Origin: Cladorrhinum sp. PSN259
Taxonomy: Eukaryota; Ascomycota; Sordariomycetes; Sordariales; Podosporaceae
NCBI GenBank assembly: GCA_033725935.1
Contig: MU867101.1
Coordinates: forward strand, 1-64,000
Direction of reading: 5' to 3'
Length of the DNA stretch: 64,000 bases
The position numbers were made by a program, and so were the translations under genes. This document shows positions 57,825 to 64,000 of this stretch, in pieces (the first letter of the stretch is position 1; every line of letters begins with the position of its first letter). The notes beneath the pieces are model-generated. The model did not search any database. It was not told the origin of the DNA and saw only the letters and a list, made by a program, of their open reading frames with translations.

Positions 57825-60359
57825 TCAAGCCCTAAACGTCGCCGTAGCCCTAGCTTTTAACCCCGCACCAGTACCAGGAACAGTAACAGTCACCGTCTCC
57901 CTTTCCACCTGCTTAGCTGTTACGGTCTCTGTTTCCTTCACGGTAGCAGTAGCAGTAGCCGTTACTGTCTCCTTTTCTACTAATGTCTGCGTGACAGTTA
58001 CTGTGTCCTCGCTGCTGTCGAAGGGAGCGGCCACGGCAGGAGGGCGAATAGCAGTAGGTGAAGGGAAGGTGAAGGTATCTGTGGGATCGTCTGGGATTGG
58101 AATTACGGAGAGGCCTTGTTTTGTAGTTGTTGGTGCGACTGAGAGGTCGGTTGTTGTTGGGGGTGGAGGGGGAGGAGCTTGAGTGGTGACCACCGGCGCA
58201 GGACGAGTGAGAGTGGGCGACGGGGGAGCGTTGACAACCGATGTGGTTGATGGAGCATCCTCGGCAGGAAGTGTCACCGTCGAGGTTACGGTTCCAGAAG
58301 ATGCGGTCAAGGTGAAAGTGACGACTGGCGCTGCAACGCTGGTGGATGAGCATTCTGATGCGGTTGTTTCTACTGCCTGAGTGGTGGTCGTTGACTTGAA
58401 GCTGATGGTTGAGGTGGTTGGCACGCGAATGCTGGTTGTTGACAGGACGCTGCTTGTGCTGGAAGTTGAAGTAGAGACCACAAAAGCCGAAGAGACCACA
58501 GTCGAAGTGGAAATAACAGCCGCAGAAGTTGATGTTGTGGAAACCACTGTGGAGGTTGAAGAGATCACAGAGGAAGTTGAAGAAACCTGAGAGGTTGAGG
58601 AGATAGAAACTTGACCTGGTCCCCCAGAACCAAGGTCAGGCAGATGAACATTCCCTTCTCCAAGCGCCTTCTTTGCCACTTCTGGCAAGGCACACTGAAC
58701 CTGGACACCACTCTTGACGGTTGTCATTGGCAAGGCAAAGCAGTATTGTCCCTCTGGGCAGGCAGTGAGGGTGAATGAATTGGTACCATCGTCGGCGCAG
58801 TAAGCCACGGCACCCCGAATGCATGCCGCTTGGCCAACGGTGCAGTTAGTCTGAGGAGTCAACTTGGAGTAGATCTCATTGTATGCGATGGCGCTGAGAC
58901 GATTCGCTCCAATGTCGCCGTCAGGAATAGTTGATGTTGATGGCGGAACAGAGGTAATGGCGGTTGGGATCTCGGGGTCAGGCTGTCCGGTGACTGTAGC
59001 TGGGGAACGGGTGATAGTTGAGGAGTTGGAGCTGACCGTGGTGGTGTTGGATATCGGTAGCCTGGTGGATGAGAGAGTCGGAGCGGATGTCGTCGAAGCA
59101 GTGGTACCAGTGCTTGAGATACCCGTCTCGCTTGTGATGATCGTGCTGGATGGTGTCTGAGTTGAGCTTATCAGGAAGGACGAGACAACCAGCCTTGTGC
59201 TTGAGGTTGTGGTCACAGTCGATGACTCTGAAGTCAGTGAGGTCTCGGAAGCAGTCTTAGAAGCCGTCTCTGAGGTTACCGTTGATGAAGTCTCCGAAGA
59301 AGTTGTCGATGCTGTTTCGGTTGCAGTCTCCGATGCGGTTTCTGACACCGAAGATGTAGTCTGAGAGGCAGTTTCTGAGGTAGTCAGAGATGTGGCCTCT
59401 GAAGTAGTCTCAGACACTATTGTGGATGTCTCAGGAGATACAGTAGAGGTGCTGATTCCGATCAAAGGAAGCGTAAGCTGGCTTGCCCGCGACACCGTTG
59501 TACTTGTTGTGGTTTCCGAAGTGGTAATCTCTGAGCTTGTAGTAGTCTCCGATGTGGTGATTTCTGAGCTCGTGGAGATGACGGTTGTAGATTCTGAGGT
59601 TACTGTTGGCAATACCTCAGAGGTTGTCGATGCAATACCAGTTGCTGTGGAAGTCTCAACCTCCGAGGTGGATGATGTCGTCGTGGTCGTCGTAGTCTCC
59701 AATTTGAGGGGAGGATCAAATACAGGAGGGCCAGCCGACGAGGTCACTGAGGCTTCCGCGGCACTGGTGGAAGAAGTAACAACAGTCTTAGTCTCGAACT
59801 CTGACACCGGGACCGATGTGGAAGAAATCGTGACCTCTGTCTCAGTTTCAGATGCTGGAAGTTCCGACGAGGTTGTAGGTGCAACTGTCGTGACTGTCTT
59901 TGTCTCTGACGTGGTCGAGATCTCCAAAGCAGTTGAGCTAGGTGTCGGAACCGTTGATGTCTCGACCTCCACCGTCGATGATACCTCTGCTACGCTCGAT
60001 GTCGAAGAGATGACCGTCTCCGTCGACGATGGCGTCTCCACAGACGGCGTAGTATCAATCTTCGAAGGTGGCTCGAAAGTGATAGTAACAAATCCACCGC
60101 CATTTGCACTCGAACTCGGCGTCGGCACTCCCTCTCCCTCACCACCTGCGGTCGTCGGTAATATTACAGTCGGTATCGGCAAACTCTCATGCTTCTCCTC
60201 TTCCCCGCCTACCGCCGTCGTCACTGTAACATTCCCACCATTTCCGGCATTCTGCCTCCTCGACCATCTTGTGTCCCTTCTTATCCTCACCGGTCCAGCC
60301 TCAACCCCGGCAGCAACCCATAACAACAACCCCGCCCGCAATATTACTGATGTGTGCAT
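57825..60359 (-). CDS. Secreted Ser/Thr-rich wall protein with CBM19-like Cys domain
   Basis: Single exon, 844 aa. A signal peptide is plain (MHTSVILRAGLLLWVAAGVEA) and is followed by dibasic sites (RIRRDTRWSRR) suited to Kex2 processing. Most of the chain is Ser/Thr/Val-rich, a heavily O-glycosylated stalk with repeats such as SETASETATETASTTSSET and VVSTTSTSAAVISTSTVV. One compact segment, residues ~500-560, breaks the pattern: six cysteines (506, 513, 521, 534, 540, 556) within TNCTVGQAACIRGAVAYCAD to GVQVQC, similar to chitin-binding CBM19-type modules. The C-terminus (TVTVPGTGAGLKARATATFRA) lacks the hydrophobic tail needed for a GPI anchor, so the protein is probably secreted or wall-associated by another route. 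Function in adhesion or chitin binding is inference. A long open frame on the opposite strand mirrors the repeats and is not a gene. Confidence 0.83.
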   Translation of the reverse strand: MHTSVILRAGLLLWVAAGVEAGPVRIRRDTRWSRRQNAGNGGNVTVTTAVGGEEEKHESLPIPTVILPTTAGGEGEGVPTPSSSANGGGFVTITFEPPSKIDTTPSVETPSSTETVISSTSSVAEVSSTVEVETSTVPTPSSTALEISTTSETKTVTTVAPTTSSELPASETETEVTISSTSVPVSEFETKTVVTSSTSAAEASVTSSAGPPVFDPPLKLETTTTTTTSSTSEVETSTATGIASTTSEVLPTVTSESTTVISTSSEITTSETTTSSEITTSETTTSTTVSRASQLTLPLIGISTSTVSPETSTIVSETTSEATSLTTSETASQTTSSVSETASETATETASTTSSETSSTVTSETASKTASETSLTSESSTVTTTSSTRLVVSSFLISSTQTPSSTIITSETGISSTGTTASTTSAPTLSSTRLPISNTTTVSSNSSTITRSPATVTGQPDPEIPTAITSVPPSTSTIPDGDIGANRLSAIAYNEIYSKLTPQTNCTVGQAACIRGAVAYCADDGTNSFTLTACPEGQYCFALPMTTVKSGVQVQCALPEVAKKALGEGNVHLPDLGSGGPGQVSISSTSQVSSTSSVISSTSTVVSTTSTSAAVISTSTVVSSAFVVSTSTSSTSSVLSTTSIRVPTTSTISFKSTTTTQAVETTASECSSTSVAAPVVTFTLTASSGTVTSTVTLPAEDAPSTTSVVNAPPSPTLTRPAPVVTTQAPPPPPPTTTDLSVAPTTTKQGLSVIPIPDDPTDTFTFPSPTAIRPPAVAAPFDSSEDTVTVTQTLVEKETVTATATATVKETETVTAKQVERETVTVTVPGTGAGLKARATATFRA

Positions 60360-62369
60360 GTTGCTCGCTTTGAAGTTTCAGTTTGGTGTATGTTCAGGAG
60401 CCAGCTCCTTTCGAAAAAAAGAAAGAAAGATGGCAAAAGAGGTGGCGTAGAATATGAATTAACAACAGCAACAGCAGATACTCGCTCAATACTTTGCTCT
60501 GTGTAATAAGTGTAACGAATCGAAGAATAAAATTGACGCGTGATAATGATGAGTAGGAAACACACAAAGGAAAGACGATGACTTGAACAACAAAAATAAA
60601 GGAAAAAGAAGGAAAAAAATGACTCTTTTCAAAATGACAACGCAAAGGAAAAGTAAAAACCAGAAGACGAGACGAGGACCTCGAAAAATATGCCAACTCA
60701 CCCCTCACCCTTCCCCATGTTCACCACGTCGTGTTCGTGACTGAACTCCATAATCATCAACTTCACAACGTCCGCGCAGCGGCAAAACGATACGGTCTCG
60801 CAAGCTGCGACCGCCCTGCAAGTTCCTGCAAGCATGCCATACCTGCATCAACCCTAGATGTTTCCCAGGGTCCAGAACGAATTATCCATTATTTCCAGTC
60901 CACTGGGACTCTTCCAAAAAGCCAAGCCCAAAAACTCGAAACAACTAACGTGTACCAAACGAGATTGAACTTGCTCTTCGGTCGAATTTTCTCATCCAAT
61001 AAGTCCAACAAGGTAAAATCAACTGGCTGCCATCAACTCTAACCGCCCTCACCAAAAGGGAAGAAAGAGTTTGAGATGACCAAGGGGTAATAAGCGCCCG
61101 CCGAATTTAATTGGCCCGTTTTTCTCACCTACCAAAAACAAAAACTGGCAAAGATCGCTCGCTTGCTTGGCGAGATCTTTTAAGAGTCAATCTCAGCCAA
61201 TCATTCCCGTGACTTCATCCAAATCTGGCACACCACCACCACGACAACACACACCACCAAACACATTTTAATAAACGGCAAAAATCAAGCTTTTGGACAT
61301 CTCCCGCGCGGGTGGGAGCCGAGAACCGAATTACACAACAGATTTCAGACGACCGACATACATAATACAATTTCAGTGAAACCCCTCTTTCATCAACCCA
61401 AACCTTTTGGATGATGTCCCACATTGAATAATACAAAGTTCGAATCTCGACTTTGTCTGAGAACCCTCTTTTTCCTATTTGAATGAATCTTTTGACATGT
61501 GATTATTAGAACCAAATGAAACAACGTATGTTTGCATGTATGTATATATATATGTATGTAACCACACCACCGCATATTTTAATTTTTTCAAGGCCGTCTT
61601 TCTTCAATAACTTTCAATTTCTTTTTCCTAAATGCTTGGTTCCGCATCTTGAACTGAACCGGTTGGCTGCACCTCCCGTCACTACCTACTTCAGGTTATT
61701 CAATGCATCTCTCAAAAACCCAAACTCATATTGATAACGACAAATGTGAATCATACTATCCTTCCTCACGGCTCCCCCACGGAAACATGAATCTTGAAAA
61801 AGATGTATAACAGAAATATAAATAAACTAGATGCATTTTGTCCCAAGGGTCGTCGGGTGAGCTTTCTCTCTTTTGTCTTCTTCTTCTTCTTCTTCTCCGA
61901 CCTTAATTGTCCTGTTATAGAATTAATCGTAGCATAAACAAACTCATATGTAACGCTTGCTATTTCCATTTTTCTTTTCGCATTTCTGCATTGCCGTAAT
62001 TTTTCTGCGATGCCGTACTTTTTCAGAGTGGCCTGTCTATCTTCGGGAAACGGCTTTCGTGTTCCTGACATCGAAGAGGTGTATGTCTACGATATGGCTA
62101 GGAGAGAGCCAAGATTACATGCAAAGTTATGAAAGTTAAACGCCACTCTGTATTGTTCAATCTCATCCATTCTTGTTGAGAGGTCAGAAAATGGTATCAT
62201 CTAATATTATAAGCACATCAAAAAGTAACCCCTCCCTCGTTCGCAGAAAAAGTGCTCAAAACCCCAATTAATCCCAATCATGCTTAGTTACTTCCTTCTC
62301 CCAAACGCCGTTTTTACGGTCAAACAGAATTTTACAGTCCACACCAACCTCCTCAACAGCTCCCTTCCT
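60360..62369. other. 2-kb intergenic region
   Basis: Wall-protein promoter and tfg2 3' flank. It contains an ACGCGT at 60536-60541, a TATATA-rich patch near 61540-61560 and a TTCTTC run near 61877-61896. The AGTTCGAATCTCG at about 61437 recalls a tRNA T-loop but no tRNA fold is visible. No gene is seen. Confidence 0.55.
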
Positions 62370-63592
62370 TCAAAGCACATCCTCCATAACCTCATCCTCA
62401 TCCTCATCATCCAGATCCGCATTACCAGGAGCAGCCGCATCCTCAGCCGGTTGCGACAACTGACTCAACATGCCTTGATACTCTGGCTTAAGCGACCAGT
62501 GGTTCGCAAAGGTGCCTGTACGATGCAAGACAGCAATCTTGTCCAAGGTCTCGCGAAGGTACGCCTCGGGCTGCGGAATAGCTACACGGAACGCCTTGAT
62601 AGACCAGTACTTGTGTTGAGAGAAACACTTTGCGATCTCGTCGAGCAGTCTGTTCTCTGGCCAGCGGGTCGCCTTGTTCTCCATCTTTTTCTGTTTCGAT
62701 ACCGGGGCGTTCATCTTCTGTGGGGGGAATCAATATCAATGTTTAAAAAAAAAAAGCTGGTAAAAAGAAGAAAAAAACATACCAAGAAAGTATCCCACTC
62801 CTTTGGGTTGGACACGCCCTGAGCAGGCAGTCTCTCGTAAATGACCACCTTCTTCTCGGTTATCTGACTCTTCCTGGCTCGCCTCCAGAGAAACCTATCG
62901 GTTTCTGGGTTGGATGATGGGGTACAAAGCACTTCGTGTCTGATCCTTCCCGTAACAGTCGTCTTCTTGGGAATCGCTTTGCGGGTGTACGGTGCACCCC
63001 GACGACTGTTCCGGTCTCCTCCTCCTCCTCCTCCACCACCCTGTGACTGCTCTTGCGCCTGCTGTTTCTGTCGCAAAAGATGCGCGGGAATACCCTGCGC
63101 CAACGCGTTCGCTCGTTGCTTATTCTTGGCTGCGTAGCTTGGAAGGTCCTGCTCCGCAAAGACGAATGTGTTGTGGACGTTCATGTTAGTCACGTCCAGG
63201 TTGTATTCTCTCGGGAGAGGTCCGTGTTCTTTGTGTTGGTGCGCTGGGTGGTTATGGAGGAGCATTTGAAGTTTCTGAAACAATCAGTCATCATCAGTTC
63301 GCCATGGCCTCTTGATGCTAGCATCACAATGCTGGCTGGCTGGCTGTGTACTTACCACATTGCCGTCCTTGTCCAACCACTGACGAATCCTTCCAATCTC
63401 AATCTCTGCATCGTCATCCAGCTCCGACCAAGCCGCCCAGAGATATGGTGGCAGGCGCGCCAAGTACATCCTATTGAACATGTCGGCCTGGGGAAGCTTG
63501 TCGAAGAATTCGAGGTCGGCCGATTCGTCAAAGATGTCTTCCATCATGGGCGAACCCGCCTCTGGGTCGGGCTTAATTACTGGGTCGGCCAT
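62370..63592 (-). CDS. tfg2: General transcription factor TFIIF beta subunit (Tfg2/RAP30)
   Basis: Three exons on the minus strand: 63356-63592, 62783-63274 and 62370-62717 (358 aa); introns of 81 and 65 nt with GTAAGT and GTATGT donors. TFIIF binds RNA polymerase II and stabilises the preinitiation complex. The N-terminal dimerisation domain starts after an acidic lead (MADPVIKPDPEAGSP): FFDKLPQADMFNRMYLARLP, IGRIRQWLDKDGN, then exon 2 REYNLDVTNMNVHNTFVFAE. A Gly-run insert (near 63025) and a basic linker follow, with TGRIRHEVLCTPSSN. The C-terminal winged helix, mostly in exon 3, reads RWPENRLLDEIAKCFSQHKYW, SIKAFRVAIPQPEAYLRETL and DKIAVLHRTGTFANHWSLKPE. The end is acidic (DLDDEDEDEVMEDVL). 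Start chosen at the ATG 63592; upstream in-frame codons look like leader. Confidence 0.94.
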
Positions 63593-64000
63593 GATTGAAA
63601 TCTGACGATGCGCAACGGCTGGCAGCGCGGGGTAGATAACGATTGAGGTGGTGTTGCGGTGTGGATGGGTGTTGCAAAGATTTGGTTCGTTGAATGTTGG
63701 TTCTCGAAGCAACCTTGTGAACAAAGCGAGACTCTCTGCCTTGAAAGGCGGCAGCTGTCGGCTGCCGTGTAATGTTGCAGCGTAAAGTGGGGCCGTCTCT
63801 AAGTCTTGGCGTGCCGACAGCGGTTTCTGGGGTTCCCAGAACTAAGGATTACTGATTGCTCTGCATAGGATAGCAGGAATCCCAACCTGAAGAGATTGAC
63901 TCCGTTTTTCTGGCAACCCGGGCAGATAAAACCTGAATATTTAATGAATGGTGCGCGGGCAATCAATCGCCGGTGTCGGGGTACACACACATGAACAAGA
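63593..64000. other. tfg2 upstream region to window edge
   Basis: 408 bp with presumed tfg2 promoter. No gene, repeat or RNA is supported. Confidence 0.55.

Noticed and set aside
59392..60450. 352-codon ORF opposite the wall-protein gene
   Set aside because: It is the antisense mirror of a Ser/Thr/Val repeat region; its Val/Ser/Glu composition follows from the sense codons and it has no domain.
61380..61465. tRNA-like T-loop (AGTTCGAATC) near 61437
   Set aside because: No D-arm, anticodon arm or acceptor stem; the flanks are A/T- and C-rich spacer.

Overview
The window is nuclear DNA of a filamentous ascomycete, most likely a Sordariomycete of the order Sordariales. The reasons are short introns (about 50-124 nt, GTRNGT donors, CTRAC-like branch sites), CT-rich gene leaders, roughly one gene per 2.8 kb with 1-2 kb intergenic gaps, and a clear orthologue of the Neurospora DNA methyltransferase DIM-2 close to a nuclear ATP synthase subunit 9 gene (oli/atp9) and a cofactor-independent phosphoglycerate mutase. 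I recall these three genes as near neighbours in Neurospora crassa. The atp9 presequence differs enough from the N. crassa one I remember that this is probably another genus. I see no bacterial, viral or biosynthetic-cluster DNA.

I support 23 protein genes and resolved their exons by reading splice sites and checking reading phase across every junction. Left third (1-17.7 kb): sld2 (-), a TOPORS-like RING ligase (+), fig1 (-, four exons), a CPWC DsbA/FrnE-type thioredoxin-fold protein (+), the DASH subunit spc34 (-), an unknown acidic/basic nuclear-looking protein (+) and taf12 (+). Middle (17.7-41.4 kb): rpn3 (+), rsa4/notchless (-), cns1/TTC4 (-), fen1 (+), a cytochrome b5-acyl-CoA dehydrogenase fusion (+), complex I subunit nuo21.3b (-), ubp2-like deubiquitinase (+), tubulin cofactor C (+), med9 (-) and iPGM (+). 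Right third (41.4-64 kb): atp9 (-, with a six-base last coding exon), a MYST acetyltransferase (-), a mitochondrial PPR-like protein (+), dim-2 (+, leader intron and upstream ORF), a Ser/Thr-rich secreted wall protein (-) and tfg2/TFIIF beta (-).

Most genes are housekeeping functions of transcription, replication, chromatin, proteostasis and mitochondrial energy metabolism and do not form an operon-like pathway. Two replication genes (sld2, fen1) carry ACGCGT boxes (MCB, the MBF site of yeasts) in their promoters. dim-2 is the biologically most distinctive gene: in Neurospora it carries out all known cytosine methylation.

The clearest undescribed structure is a 468-bp non-coding element at 26465-26932 with perfect 35-bp terminal inverted repeats and a 5-bp target-site duplication: a MITE whose superfamily I cannot assign. 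Other points for a second look are the open, repeat-bearing reading frames beyond the ubp2 stop, the upstream ORF that ends exactly at the dim-2 leader-intron donor, an overlapping upstream ORF before the PPR gene, and a promoter-like tract with an orphan ORF in the convergent gap between iPGM and atp9. tRNA, 5S rRNA and CRISPR signals were looked for by eye and not found.
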